A stretch of 64,000 nucleotides of DNA from Bacteroidales bacterium (lineage in GTDB: Bacteria > Bacteroidota > Bacteroidia > Bacteroidales > Prolixibacteraceae), in contig JAAYDJ010000028.1 of the NCBI GenBank assembly GCA_012729335.1, positions 1 to 64,000 on the forward strand, in the 5' to 3' direction. The notes beneath the pieces were generated by a model. That model was not told where the DNA came from, did no database searches, and was given only the letters and a program-made list of their open reading frames with translations. Numbering within the stretch: the stretch's first letter is position 1; every line of letters begins with the position of its first letter. A program made the translations under genes and the position numbers. Of the stretch, positions 9,953-20,170 are shown one piece after another.

Positions 9953-10651
9953 TCAGGGTTTGAAACTGTGGGCGAAATCGATGACGCAGACGTTGCGCCA
10001 TCCGGGGTGTGTACCACAGGCTACTCCTACCAGGAGGTAATGTTCGCTGAGGAAATTCTTGCGATGGCCCCGCTTGGGGATGCCATCGTCGATGACCAGG
10101 TGAAGGACCACCGAGCGGGCATCGGGATCCCCGTAAAAGATATTTTCACCCATGGCTTTTTGCCAGGTCCCATGACGCCTGATGCGATCCTGGGCGGTGG
10201 AGCCGTCGGATCCCGTGTGCCCCGTCCGCCCCGTGGCCGACTGGTCCTTCATGTGATCACGAGAGGCTTTGGTCAGCCTTATGTCGGGCGAGAGCAAGGG
10301 GACCGGCGGTGCCTGCTTCAGTTCCCTGATGGCATCTTTCAACGCAGCTACCCCTTCCCGGGTAATGATGGGCACATCGCCGGGGTAGTTCAGTTTCTTG
10401 CCGTCATACTTATTCAGCAGGGGCTCCAGGTATTCCCGGGCATAGGACGGCGGATCGGAGCGCAGTTTGTTGATCTCTAAGATCACCGCCTTCTCATTGT
10501 CGGAGAGATAGGTCGCCCCGGCGGCAGTATTCAGGGCCATCTTGTCCCAGCTCTTTTCCGCCAGGGAACGCATGCCCGTGAAACACACCATCAGTACCAG
10601 ACCAACCCCGAAGAGTATTTTTTTTCTCACCATCTGCAATTTTCCCATCAC
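9953..10651 (-). CDS. CAP (SCP/PR1-like) domain protein, secreted
   Basis: 232 aa; signal peptide, LEINKLRSDP, GHTGSDGSTAQDRIRRHG, GENIFYG, HRKNFLS. Confidence 0.88.
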   Translation of the reverse strand: MMGKLQMVRKKILFGVGLVLMVCFTGMRSLAEKSWDKMALNTAAGATYLSDNEKAVILEINKLRSDPPSYAREYLEPLLNKYDGKKLNYPGDVPIITREGVAALKDAIRELKQAPPVPLLSPDIRLTKASRDHMKDQSATGRTGHTGSDGSTAQDRIRRHGTWQKAMGENIFYGDPDARSVVLHLVIDDGIPKRGHRKNFLSEHYLLVGVACGTHPGWRNVCVIDFAHSFKP

Positions 10652-10801
10652 TTATTATCGACTGATTCAAAAAAAGTGCCGTTCCTCCATTTCACGGCCT
10701 GCCTTGATGAAAAACGGAAAACATGCCGGCAAATTTTATGCGGATCAGAAAATTTCATCTGCCCGCCAGGATGGATTTAGCAGGAAGTGTGGACAGCTTT
10801 T

Positions 10802-11632
10802 TCAGGAATAGGCCTCGTTACGGTCGATGGTGGCCACCTGTACCAGCATGCGGGCGATTTCAGCGGTGACATGGCGGAAATACTTCTCTCCCTTTTCCCG
10901 GGTGGCTTTGCGGGGATCCCCCACTCCGGTATCGCGGGTGACCTGGCTCCATTGCCGCTCGGTCCAGGCCCATTTCTTCCGGCAGGCCTCGATGTTGATC
11001 TGCCGGGAGGCACCATCGCCTGCCTCTTCAAGGGGAAGTACCCATTCCGGATGGAGAAACAGCATTAAACTGGTTTCCATTTCGCCGGCATGATCGTCGG
11101 GTTCCTCAAAGAGATTTTCCGGAAGGGGAATCTGGTAGAAATTGGCCTGAAACAGCCACATATCGGGGTATTTCAGTCCGAGTTCCCGGAGCATCTGCCG
11201 GAAGTCATTGCCCCCATGGCTATTGAAAACCACCATCTTATAGATCCCGGAGCGGAGCAGGCTGGTGAGGACATCCTCCAGGATCTTCATTTGTGTGGAA
11301 GGATTGAGGTTGATGTCGAGCCTGATGTCGTGCTGACCGGTATTCACACCGAACGGGATGGGGGGCAGCACGATGATGCGGGCGCCTCCGGCGGCGGCGA
11401 GCCGGGCTGATTCGGCTGCAAGGGCCTCGGCTTCAAAAACATCGGTTCCATAGGGAAGATGATAGTTGTGGGCCTCGGTGGCTCCCCAGGGCAACACCGC
11501 CACATCATAATCGCTCACCTTCACGTTCTTCCAGTGGTTACGCGACAATACAACTGAACGCTCTCTGCCTGACATAAGCTTTTCTCTTAAAAATTCAATA
11601 GAAGCAGGCGGGAATCGCAGGCTCCGGGCCAT
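10802..11632 (-). CDS. creatininase family protein
   Basis: 276 aa; LPWGATEAHNYHLPYGTDV, FNSHGGN, GEMETSLML. Confidence 0.9.
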   Translation of the reverse strand: MARSLRFPPASIEFLREKLMSGRERSVVLSRNHWKNVKVSDYDVAVLPWGATEAHNYHLPYGTDVFEAEALAAESARLAAAGGARIIVLPPIPFGVNTGQHDIRLDINLNPSTQMKILEDVLTSLLRSGIYKMVVFNSHGGNDFRQMLRELGLKYPDMWLFQANFYQIPLPENLFEEPDDHAGEMETSLMLFLHPEWVLPLEEAGDGASRQINIEACRKKWAWTERQWSQVTRDTGVGDPRKATREKGEKYFRHVTAEIARMLVQVATIDRNEAYS

Positions 11633-11735
11633 TTCCTGCCGTACTGCCCAAAATTACACTTTTCAGTCCGAATGTTTCCACTTTCCGGCTTTATCCTAAC
11701 CCCTATTTTCTTATTTTTGGAAAAACAAACATATC

Positions 11736-13055
11736 ATGATCATGAGTGACAGGAGAACATTTCTGAAGAATACGGCGCTGGCTACGGCAGGATTGGCGGC
11801 TTTTCCCACCATTGTCAGGGGAAGCGGTGTGGCGGCAAACGACAAGATAACGGTCGGGTTGATCGGATGCAAGGGACAAGGGTGGAGTAACCTCCAGGCG
11901 TTCCTTAAACAACCCGGAGTGGAGTGTGCCGCCCTCTGTGATGTCGACCGGAATGTCCTCATGGAGAGGGCCGCCGGGGTCGAAAAAATCACGGGGAAAA
12001 AACCCGCGCTTTACGGCGACTTCCGGAAGCTTCTGGAACAGAAGGATATCGATGCGGTTATCGTGGCCACGCCCGACCATTGGCACTGCATACCGATGGT
12101 CAACGCCTGTGAAGTTGGGAAGGATGTGTTTTGCGAGAAGCCCCTGGCCAACACCATTGAAGAGTGCAATGTGATGGTCAATGCCACGCAAAGGTACAAC
12201 AGGGTGGTCCAGGTCAACCAGTGGCAGCGGAGCGATCCCCACTGGAAGGATGCCGTGGAGTATGTCCACAGCGGCACCCTGGGGCGTGTGCGCTCGGTCC
12301 GTGCCTGGTCATACGTGGGCTGGAAGGGTTCTATCCCTGTGGTGCCCGACACACCGGTTCCCGAGGGAGTCGATTACGACATGTGGCTGGGGCCCGCTCC
12401 CAAACGCCCCTTTAACCAGAACAGGTTTCACTTCACCTTCCGCTGGTACTGGGATTACGCCGGCGGACTCATGACCGACTGGGGGGTGCACCTGCTCGAC
12501 TATGCCCTTTTCGGCATGAACCAGTATGTTCCCAAATCGGTGATGGCCACCGGCGGGAAATACGCCTACCCCGACGATGCCATGGAAACCCCCGACACCC
12601 TGATGGCCATGTATGACTTCGGGGATTTCGGGTTGCTGTGGGACCATACCATCGGTATTTATGGCGCCAACTACGGCAGGGGCCACGGCGTGGCTTTCAT
12701 CGGCGAATACGGTACCCTTGTGGTCGACCGCTCCGGCTGGGAAGTCCTCCCGGAAACCAGCAGCGTCAGCGCCAATAAAGATTTTGTGAAGGTTCCCCTG
12801 CAAAAATCGACAGGGCAGGGGCTGGAGCTTCATGTGAAGAATTTCCTGGAATGCATGAAAACCCGGGAGAAGCCCACCTGCGATATTGAAACCGGGGCCC
12901 ATATTGCCCGGATCGCCCACCTCGGGAACATCTCCTACCGTTTGGGGCGCAAGGTTTTCTGGGACCACGACCAGCAGAGGTTCATTAAAGACAAGAAAGC
13001 CGATGAGCTGGTGAAGGCACACTACCGGAAACCGTGGACCCTTCCCCGGGTATGA
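11736..13055 (+). CDS. Gfo/Idh/MocA family oxidoreductase with Tat-like signal
   Basis: 439 aa; SDRRTFLKNTALATAGLAAFP, VGLIGCKGQG, ATPDHWHCIPMVNACEVGKDVFCEKPL. Confidence 0.93.
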   Translation: MIMSDRRTFLKNTALATAGLAAFPTIVRGSGVAANDKITVGLIGCKGQGWSNLQAFLKQPGVECAALCDVDRNVLMERAAGVEKITGKKPALYGDFRKLLEQKDIDAVIVATPDHWHCIPMVNACEVGKDVFCEKPLANTIEECNVMVNATQRYNRVVQVNQWQRSDPHWKDAVEYVHSGTLGRVRSVRAWSYVGWKGSIPVVPDTPVPEGVDYDMWLGPAPKRPFNQNRFHFTFRWYWDYAGGLMTDWGVHLLDYALFGMNQYVPKSVMATGGKYAYPDDAMETPDTLMAMYDFGDFGLLWDHTIGIYGANYGRGHGVAFIGEYGTLVVDRSGWEVLPETSSVSANKDFVKVPLQKSTGQGLELHVKNFLECMKTREKPTCDIETGAHIARIAHLGNISYRLGRKVFWDHDQQRFIKDKKADELVKAHYRKPWTLPRV

Positions 13056-14155
13056 AGCAGATTCTGAAATACGCGGGCTATGTGTTGGCCGTGGCGGCCT
13101 TCGGATACATGGTATGGCGGTTTTCTTACATGATTGCCTGGATCCTGGCGGCGGCCGTCCTCTCCTTTGTGGGCCATCCCCTGGTGCACTTCTTCGACAG
13201 TCTCCGTATCCGCAAGCTGAAAATTCCCCATGCCGTGAGCGCTTTGCTCTCCCTGGGCCTCATCCTGCTGGTGATGCTGGGGCTCCTGGCCATTTTTGTG
13301 CCCCTGATCCTCAACCAGGCCAACACCATCGCCCAGATCGACATTAACCGGCTGGCGGCTAACCTTCAGGGCCCCCTCCAGTGGATTGACGAGCAACTCC
13401 ACGCCATGGGGGCCATTCCCGACGGGTTGACCATGCAACAGTTCCTGGTCCAGAAAGCCAAATCGGTCGTAAACCTGGGCAACGTCTCCGGGCTCCTTAA
13501 CAACATCTTCAGCGTGGCCGGAAATGCCTTCGTAGGCATCTTCTCCATCTTCTTCATCGCTTTCTTTTTCCTCAAGGATGAAAGCATGTTCGAGGAGATC
13601 CTCCTGCTTGTGGTTCCCGAAAAACACCACAAGGCCACCCTGCAGGTGGTTGCCGACTCCAAAAACCTGCTGATGCGCTATTTTGTGGGGATCATGGGGG
13701 AAATCCTGGGCGTTATGGGGCTGATTACTCTGGGACTATATCTCTTCGGCATAAAGAACGCCTTGCTGATCGGGTTCTTCGGGGCCATCATGAACATTAT
13801 TCCCTACCTGGGGCCGGTGATCGGGACGCTCATCGGGGTTACCCTGGGGATAACGGCCACCCTGGCGGGCGGAGCCTTCGACCAGCTCCTTCCCATTGTG
13901 CTTAAGATACTGGGAGTTTTCCTGGTGGCCAACTTCATCGACAACAACATCCTGATCCCGGTCATCTATTCGAAAAGCGTGAAATCACACCCGCTGGAGA
14001 TCTATTTTGTGATCATCATCGGGGGGAGCCTGGCCGGATTGCCGGGAATGATCCTGGCCGTTCCGGTGTATACCGTGTTGCGTGTGATCGCCAAAGAGTT
14101 TTTCCAGAATTTCAGGATCGTTAAAAAACTCACAGCGGCGATGAAAGAAGAGTAA
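13052..14155 (+). CDS. AI-2E family transporter
   Basis: Polytopic membrane protein; ATGA overlap with the preceding gene; NIIPYLGPVIGTLIG and DNNILIPVIYSKSVKSHPLEIYFVIIIGGSLAGLPGMILAVPVYTVLR. Confidence 0.92.
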   Translation: MKQILKYAGYVLAVAAFGYMVWRFSYMIAWILAAAVLSFVGHPLVHFFDSLRIRKLKIPHAVSALLSLGLILLVMLGLLAIFVPLILNQANTIAQIDINRLAANLQGPLQWIDEQLHAMGAIPDGLTMQQFLVQKAKSVVNLGNVSGLLNNIFSVAGNAFVGIFSIFFIAFFFLKDESMFEEILLLVVPEKHHKATLQVVADSKNLLMRYFVGIMGEILGVMGLITLGLYLFGIKNALLIGFFGAIMNIIPYLGPVIGTLIGVTLGITATLAGGAFDQLLPIVLKILGVFLVANFIDNNILIPVIYSKSVKSHPLEIYFVIIIGGSLAGLPGMILAVPVYTVLRVIAKEFFQNFRIVKKLTAAMKEE

Positions 14156-14279
14156 ACGGGCCCTCACCCAGCCCCGGGGCAGCCAAAAAAGTATTGGATT
14201 ATAAAAAAGGCAGCAGCTCCAGAACAACTATATTCTCATATTCTGACCTTCTAAACTCTGACCTTCTGAAATTCCTGCA

Positions 14280-15113
14280 CTACCAGGATCCTCCGGCGCC
14301 GCCGCCACCGAAGCTTCCGCCACCGAATCCGCCAAAACCGCCGCCCCCGCCGAAGCCTCCTCCGCCTCCGAATCCTCCGCCAAAGCCCCCGCGGCCTGAG
14401 GAGAAATCGGACCAGGAGCCGCCGCGTCTGCCGGCATTCATGGCTCCCAGCCAAATCCAGAAGGGCAGGTTTCGGCTTCCCGTATTGAAGGATTTTTTAT
14501 TGCCCCCCTTCATCATGGCGATGACCAGCAGGATGATGATCAGGAGCACGATGACCGATCCGGTGCCAGTCCCTGTTTGGTCCTCGCCGCCGGTATACTG
14601 TTGGGCGGTAAACTCACCCCGGGCCAGGCCCATGATCACCCTGGTGCCGGCTTTGATCCCCCCGAAATAATCCTCCTCACGGAAGCGGGGGATCATTTCC
14701 TGGTCGATGATCCGGCCATTGGCCACGGCATCAGGGATCACCCCCTCGAGGCCATAGCCCACCGAAATGTATACTTCACCCCTTTCCGAAGGGGTTTTGG
14801 GCTTCACCAGAACCACAATCCCGTTGTTTTTACCCTGACGGCCCACGCCCCACGATTCGCCGATCCGGTAAGCCATATCTGCGGGGTCATACCCCCCGAG
14901 ATCGGGAAGGATGACCACGGCCACCTGGGTGGAGGTCTCCTGATCAAAGCGAACCAGTGAATCTTCGAGTTCCTGTGCCTGGGCGGGCGTGAGGATCCCG
15001 GCCAGGTCATTGACCAGGCGGGGAGGCACCGGCCGCTCCGGTACTTTGGCCAGCGCAGCCAAAGGCAGCAACAGGGCAAGCCATACCAGGTATTGTGTCC
15101 AGCTTCTGTTCAT
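14280..15113 (-). CDS. TPM domain protein (YgcG family) with Gly-rich C-terminus
   Basis: 277 aa; VNDLAGILTPAQAQELEDSL..., TM segment, C-terminal GGFGGGGG tail. Confidence 0.9.
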   Translation of the reverse strand: MNRSWTQYLVWLALLLPLAALAKVPERPVPPRLVNDLAGILTPAQAQELEDSLVRFDQETSTQVAVVILPDLGGYDPADMAYRIGESWGVGRQGKNNGIVVLVKPKTPSERGEVYISVGYGLEGVIPDAVANGRIIDQEMIPRFREEDYFGGIKAGTRVIMGLARGEFTAQQYTGGEDQTGTGTGSVIVLLIIILLVIAMMKGGNKKSFNTGSRNLPFWIWLGAMNAGRRGGSWSDFSSGRGGFGGGFGGGGGFGGGGGFGGFGGGSFGGGGAGGSW

Positions 15114-15116
15114 CGT

Positions 15117-15560
15117 CTATTCTTTATCTCCGTAGGAAATCTCATTGGTGAGCTCATTCACGTCATCGGCACGGCGGGGAAAATGGTCACTCAGCTGCTC
15201 CCCGGCCATCCTGATTCCCTCCATCAGTCCTTCCGTGATCTTCTCCTGCCGGAAATGATCCAGGACCACAGAACGGATCTGGTTCCAGAAATCTTCAGGA
15301 ACCACTGCGTTGATGCCGGCGTCGCCGATGACCACGAATTTGTGATCGCCGACAGCCACGTAAAAGAGCACCCCATTGCGTTCACGGGTTTTGTGCATCT
15401 CCAGATGCGTGAAGATATCGACCGCCCGGTCAAAGAGATTCTTCTTGCAGTGTTCTTCGATGTGCACCCTGATCTCGCCCGAGGTCTCCATCTCTGCCAC
15501 CTCGATGGCCCGTCTGATTCCGGCTTTCTTCTCCTCCGTGAACGATTCCCAGAAGTTCAT
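15117..15560 (-). CDS. TPM domain protein
   Basis: 147 aa; ETSGEIRVHIEEHC, TRERNGVLFYVAVGDHKFVVIGDAGINAVV. Confidence 0.88.
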   Translation of the reverse strand: MNFWESFTEEKKAGIRRAIEVAEMETSGEIRVHIEEHCKKNLFDRAVDIFTHLEMHKTRERNGVLFYVAVGDHKFVVIGDAGINAVVPEDFWNQIRSVVLDHFRQEKITEGLMEGIRMAGEQLSDHFPRRADDVNELTNEISYGDKE

Positions 15561-15566
15561 AGCTTA

Positions 15567-16151
15567 TTAAAATTTCACTTCAGGGGCCTTTTCGGCGCCC
15601 GTTTGCGCTTCAAAATAGGCTTTCTTGCCGAAGCCGAAAATCTTTGCCGTGATCAGTTCAGGGAAACGCCTGATATAGGCATTATAAGCCATGGTCGTTT
15701 CGTTGAACTTCATTCTTTCGACGGTTATTCTGTTTTCGGTACCCTCCAGCTGGGCCTGCAAATCAAGGAAGTTCTGGTTGGCCTTCAGATCGGGGTACTG
15801 CTCGACCACCACCATAAGGCGGCTGAGGGCCGAGGAGAGTCCCTGCTGGGCTTCCTGGAACTGCGCGATGGCCTCGGGCGTCAGGTTGGCAGGATCCACC
15901 TTCATGGAGGTAGCCTGTGAACGGGCTTCAATAACCCCGGTCAGGGTTTCCTGCTCATGCTCGGCATAACCTTTGACGGTCTCCACCAAATTGGGAATCA
16001 GATCGGCCCGGCGCTGGTAAACATTTTCAACCTGGGCCCAGGCGGCACCCACCGCTTCATCCATTGAAACCATCTTGTTGTATCCGCACCCCGAAAAAAG
16101 AAATCCGGTGACCACTGCGGCAAGGATGAATACACTTTTTCTCATGTTCAT
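15567..16151 (-). CDS. LemA family protein
   Basis: 194 aa; lipobox LFSGCGYN, VDEAVGAAWAQVENVYQRRADLIPNLVETVKGYA. Confidence 0.95.
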   Translation of the reverse strand: MNMRKSVFILAAVVTGFLFSGCGYNKMVSMDEAVGAAWAQVENVYQRRADLIPNLVETVKGYAEHEQETLTGVIEARSQATSMKVDPANLTPEAIAQFQEAQQGLSSALSRLMVVVEQYPDLKANQNFLDLQAQLEGTENRITVERMKFNETTMAYNAYIRRFPELITAKIFGFGKKAYFEAQTGAEKAPEVKF

Positions 16152-16249
16152 ATAATTTTATTCAAAATTGAGCTTCGAATGTTAAAAATCATCGAAAATA
16201 TCGGAGAAACCCCCTAATTTGCCGCTAAATTACATATTTCGGCAGACAA

Positions 16250-18250
16250 ATGGAGAGGACGATGTCAAAGGAGGAGTTCAGTGCGGCTATCAGGGAAGGG
16301 CTGCCGCGGGAGCTTCCCGGAGCGGCGGTGTATGCGCCGGGAGTGAACCATGCCCCTATCAGGAGGGATGTGTTGTCTGATGAGGAGAAACGGCTGGCGG
16401 TGAGGAATGCCCTGCGCTATTTCCCGGCAGCGTTTCACCCTGTATTGGCTCCGGAATTCAGGGAAGAACTCCGCAAATACGGAAGGATCTACATGTACCG
16501 TTTCAGGCCCCGGTATGCCATGAAAGCCCGGCCCATCGGCGAATACCCGGCCCGGACGCCCCAGGCGGCAGCCATTATGCTCATGATCCAGAACAACCTG
16601 GATCCTGCCGTGGCCCAGCACCCCCATGAGCTGATCACCTATGGCGGGAATGGCGCGGTCTTCCAGAACTGGGCGCAGTACCTGCTGACCATGCGATATC
16701 TCTCGGAGATGACCGAAGAGCAGACCCTGGTGATCTATTCGGGGCATCCCCTGGGACTATTCCCCTCCCACCGGGAGGCGCCCCGCGTAGTGGTCACCAA
16801 CGGCATGATGATCCCCCATTACAGTACCCGCGACGATTATGAACGATTCAACGCCCTGGGGGTCACCCAATACGGGCAGATGACCGCAGGCTCATACATG
16901 TATATAGGTCCACAGGGAATCGTTCATGGCACCACCATCACGCTGATGAATGCGGCGCGTCTCCATGCCGGTGGGGAGAGCCGCGGGAAGATTTTCGTCA
17001 CCTCGGGACTCGGGGGCATGTCGGGGGCGCAGCCCAAGGCGGCCGTCATCGCCGGCATGGTGTCGGTCACCGCGGAGATCAATCCCCTTGCCGTGAAAAC
17101 CAGAAAGGATCAGGGATGGGTCGACGAAGTGCACACCACCCTGGAGGGTGTCATCGGGAGAATGCTGGAAGCTTCGGCCGGCGGAGAAACGGTTTCTCTG
17201 GCATACCTGGGGAATGTCGTCGACCTCTGGGAAGAACTCGCCCGCCGCGACATCAGGGTGGACCTGGGGTCCGACCAGACTTCCCTGCACAATCCCTTTG
17301 GGGGGGGGTACTACCCTGTGGGGCTCACCCTGGAGGAAGCCAACCAGATGATGGCCGCCGATCCTGCGCTTTTCAGGGAAAAAGTGGAGGCTTCGCTGCG
17401 GCGCCACGTGGCCGCCATTCACATCATGACCGCCCGGGGCATGTACTTCTGGGACTATGGCAACGCCTTTCTGCTGGAGGCGGGGCGTGCCGGAGCCGAC
17501 GTCTTCACCCCCGGCGGGGGATTCAAATATCCCTCCTATGTACAGGACATCATGGGGCCCCTCTTCTTCGACTACGGCTTCGGGCCTTTCAGGTGGGTAT
17601 GCACCTCAGGCGCCCCTGCCGACCTGGAAACCACCGACCATCTGGCGGCGCAGGTTCTCGGGGAGCTTCTCCCGCGTTCCCCGGAAGAGATCCGTCCCCA
17701 GATGGAAGACAACATCAGATGGATTCGCGAAGCGGGGCGCAATAAGCTGGTAGTGGGTTCCCAGGCGCGTATCCTGTATGCCGATGCGGAAGGGCGGATC
17801 GCCATAGCCACGGCTTTCAACCGGGCCATTGCCGAAGGGCTGATCAGTGCGCCCATCGTTTTGGGGCGTGACCACCACGATGTTTCCGGTACCGACAGTC
17901 CCTGGCGCGAAACCAGCAACATCCGCGACGGATCGCAGTTCACGGCCGACATGGCTGTCCAGAACTTCGCCGGCGACAGCTTCCGGGGCGCCACCTGGGT
18001 ATCGTTGCACAACGGCGGGGGCACCGGCTGGGGAGAAGCCATTAACGGCGGCTTCGGGATGGTCATCGACGGCTCTGCAGATGCCGGCCACCGCCTGCAG
18101 AGCATGCTCCACTGGGATGTAAATAACGGCATCGCACGCCGCAGCTGGGCCCTGAATCCTCCCGCCTTGCGCACCATCCAAAGGGCCATGGAACAGAACC
18201 CCCTCCTCCGGATCACCCTGCCCCATGAACCGGAGGAGAAATGGCTCTGA
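16250..18250 (+). CDS. hutU: urocanate hydratase (long form)
   Basis: 666 aa; TYGGNGAVFQNWAQY, SGLGGMSGAQPKAAVIAG, GGGTGWGEAINGGFGMVIDG. Confidence 0.95.
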   Translation: MERTMSKEEFSAAIREGLPRELPGAAVYAPGVNHAPIRRDVLSDEEKRLAVRNALRYFPAAFHPVLAPEFREELRKYGRIYMYRFRPRYAMKARPIGEYPARTPQAAAIMLMIQNNLDPAVAQHPHELITYGGNGAVFQNWAQYLLTMRYLSEMTEEQTLVIYSGHPLGLFPSHREAPRVVVTNGMMIPHYSTRDDYERFNALGVTQYGQMTAGSYMYIGPQGIVHGTTITLMNAARLHAGGESRGKIFVTSGLGGMSGAQPKAAVIAGMVSVTAEINPLAVKTRKDQGWVDEVHTTLEGVIGRMLEASAGGETVSLAYLGNVVDLWEELARRDIRVDLGSDQTSLHNPFGGGYYPVGLTLEEANQMMAADPALFREKVEASLRRHVAAIHIMTARGMYFWDYGNAFLLEAGRAGADVFTPGGGFKYPSYVQDIMGPLFFDYGFGPFRWVCTSGAPADLETTDHLAAQVLGELLPRSPEEIRPQMEDNIRWIREAGRNKLVVGSQARILYADAEGRIAIATAFNRAIAEGLISAPIVLGRDHHDVSGTDSPWRETSNIRDGSQFTADMAVQNFAGDSFRGATWVSLHNGGGTGWGEAINGGFGMVIDGSADAGHRLQSMLHWDVNNGIARRSWALNPPALRTIQRAMEQNPLLRITLPHEPEEKWL

Positions 18251-18352
18251 CTGGACCAGAACTTTCCGCACCGGGACAAAAAAAAGTCAGATGACAATTT
18301 GATCTATCTTTTGTTAACTTTGCCGGGTATTCACCATTCTAACATTTTTGAC

Positions 18353-18994
18353 ATGATTTGTAAAAGGTCGATTTTGTTCTGGAATGTTGACACCCAAAAC
18401 GATTTTGTGGAACCATGGGGGAAGCTCTATGTCAAAGGGGCGGAGAAGCTCAAACCCCGATGGGCAGAGATTACCAAGGTTGCCCGGAGAATGAAGATCA
18501 GAGTGGTCAACACGGCCGATTACCACTTTGTACATTCGGCCGAAATCAATGAAAAACCCGACCTCATTCACACCTTTCCGGCGCATTGCCTGGCAGGTAC
18601 AAAAGGAGCGGAATTCATTGCCGAAACGGCCCCCGACAATCCGCTGGTCTTTCACTGGGACACCATTTACGACACCATGCCCCTGAAAGTCGATGTGCCG
18701 CAGTACCGGAACTTTGTCATCCTCAAGGATGCCTTTGATGTTTTTGCCGGGAACGCCGTCACGGTCAAGCTCCTGGAAGAACTCGCCCCGGAGATGGTAG
18801 TGGTTTACGGAGTCACCACCAACGTCTGTGTCGACCATGCCGTCAGAGGCCTGGCGCAAAGGGTTAAACAGGTTTACGTCCTGAAGGATGCCATTAAAGA
18901 ATTGCCGAAAATCCCCCTTCCATTCGGGGAATGGGAAAAGATGAACGTGAAACTGATCACTTCAGTAGATCTTTTTCACTCCTTTAAGAAATAG
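18353..18994 (+). CDS. isochorismatase-fold cysteine hydrolase (nicotinamidase-like)
   Basis: FWNVDTQNDFVEPWGKLYVKGAE, HCLAGTKGAEFI, VVYGVTTNVCVDHAVRGL. Confidence 0.88.
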   Translation: MICKRSILFWNVDTQNDFVEPWGKLYVKGAEKLKPRWAEITKVARRMKIRVVNTADYHFVHSAEINEKPDLIHTFPAHCLAGTKGAEFIAETAPDNPLVFHWDTIYDTMPLKVDVPQYRNFVILKDAFDVFAGNAVTVKLLEELAPEMVVVYGVTTNVCVDHAVRGLAQRVKQVYVLKDAIKELPKIPLPFGEWEKMNVKLITSVDLFHSFKK

Positions 18995-19029
18995 AAAAGG
19001 GGGTGCCATATTCATGGACACCCCCTTTT
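18995..19029. terminator. bidirectional intrinsic terminator between convergent genes
   Basis: Perfect 11-bp stem AAAAGGGGGTG/CACCCCCTTTT with nested CCAT/ATGG; T-rich on both outer sides. Confidence 0.85.
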
Positions 19030-19048
19030 GTTTTTTACGTCATACCCC

Positions 19049-19318
19049 TCAGATACCTGCTGAAAGCTCGGCACCGGGTTTGAATTTCACAACTTTCTTG
19101 GCTTCAATCTTGATTTCCTTGCCGGTCTGCGGGTTCCTGCCCGTCCTGGCACCACGCTCCGAAACCGCAAATGAGCCAAAGCCAACGAGAGACACCCTGT
19201 CGCCTGCTTTTAATGCAGCACTGACAGCGTTAATGGTCGCATCAAGGCCTTTCTTGGCGTCAGCCTTGGATAAGCCTGCATTTTCAGCAATGGCGTTTAC
19301 TAAGTCTTGTTTGTTCAT
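19049..19318 (-). CDS. HU family DNA-binding protein
   Basis: 89 aa; [53 protein letters not shown]. Confidence 0.96.
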   Translation of the reverse strand: MNKQDLVNAIAENAGLSKADAKKGLDATINAVSAALKAGDRVSLVGFGSFAVSERGARTGRNPQTGKEIKIEAKKVVKFKPGAELSAGI

Positions 19319-19545
19319 ACGCTTAAGATTAAAAATTGATTAAGTTATTGAATTTAAACACTTTAAGAAAATTGTTGCATTGATCTGCATGTTGGGGATC
19401 GGCGTGTTAAAATCCCAAAAACCCAATAAAATCAGCATGTTCAGAGAACTGGATATTCAATGGTCTAAATTCAGAATAATGTTTTAAAAAAACAACCCTC
19501 TCCACTTATTTTTTTTCATGGATGTTATGAACACCCCTTTCCATG

Positions 19546-20166
19546 TCAAACCGGGACATAGACCAGTTTTTTGGTTTCAAAGAAGGGTTCGCCGAAAATT
19601 TCCTGGAGGGAGTATATGACCGCATGGTGTCGGAGTTCAGCGATTTCTGCGGTGAGGTCCCCTCCTTTAAGGTAAAGGATGCCGTTGGGGAGGCTGTTTT
19701 TCTGATCGGGGGAGATGTTTTTATGGATCCATTTGTAGAACTCAGGGAGGTGGGTCACCGCGCGGCTCACGACGAAGTCATATTTACCGGTAAGGGATTC
19801 GGCGCGGGCTTTATCGGCGGTGACGTTTCCGAGGCCGAGGGCAGCGGCAATCTCCGTGACGACCATGATTTTTTTGCCGATGGAGTCGACCAGGTGGAAG
19901 TGGACACCGGGGAAAAGGATGGCCAGGGGAATGCCGGGGAAACCGCCTCCGGTACCCACGTCGAGCACTGAGGTGCCGGCCCTGAAGGTAACGATCCTGG
20001 CGATGGAAAGGGAGTGGAGGACGTGCCGTTCATAGAGGGCTTCGATGTCCTTGCGGGAGATGACGTTGATACGGCTGTTCCACAGGTCATAGAGAGGCTT
20101 CATCCGGGCCAGCTGATCCCTCTGGAGGGGCGTCATTTGCGGGAAGTAACGAAGAACCGTTTCCAT
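19546..20166 (-). CDS. rsmG: 16S rRNA (guanine-N7)-methyltransferase
   Basis: YDLWNSRINVISRKDIEALYERHVLHSLSI, VLDVGTGGGFPGIPLAILFP; METVLRY start chosen. Confidence 0.94.
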   Translation of the reverse strand: METVLRYFPQMTPLQRDQLARMKPLYDLWNSRINVISRKDIEALYERHVLHSLSIARIVTFRAGTSVLDVGTGGGFPGIPLAILFPGVHFHLVDSIGKKIMVVTEIAAALGLGNVTADKARAESLTGKYDFVVSRAVTHLPEFYKWIHKNISPDQKNSLPNGILYLKGGDLTAEIAELRHHAVIYSLQEIFGEPFFETKKLVYVPV

Positions 20167-20170
20167 AGGA

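Noticed and set aside
14280-14454. Pro/Arg-rich ORFs overlapping the end of the TPM gene
   Set aside because: Alternative frames of the Gly-rich GGFGGGG tail of the TPM protein.
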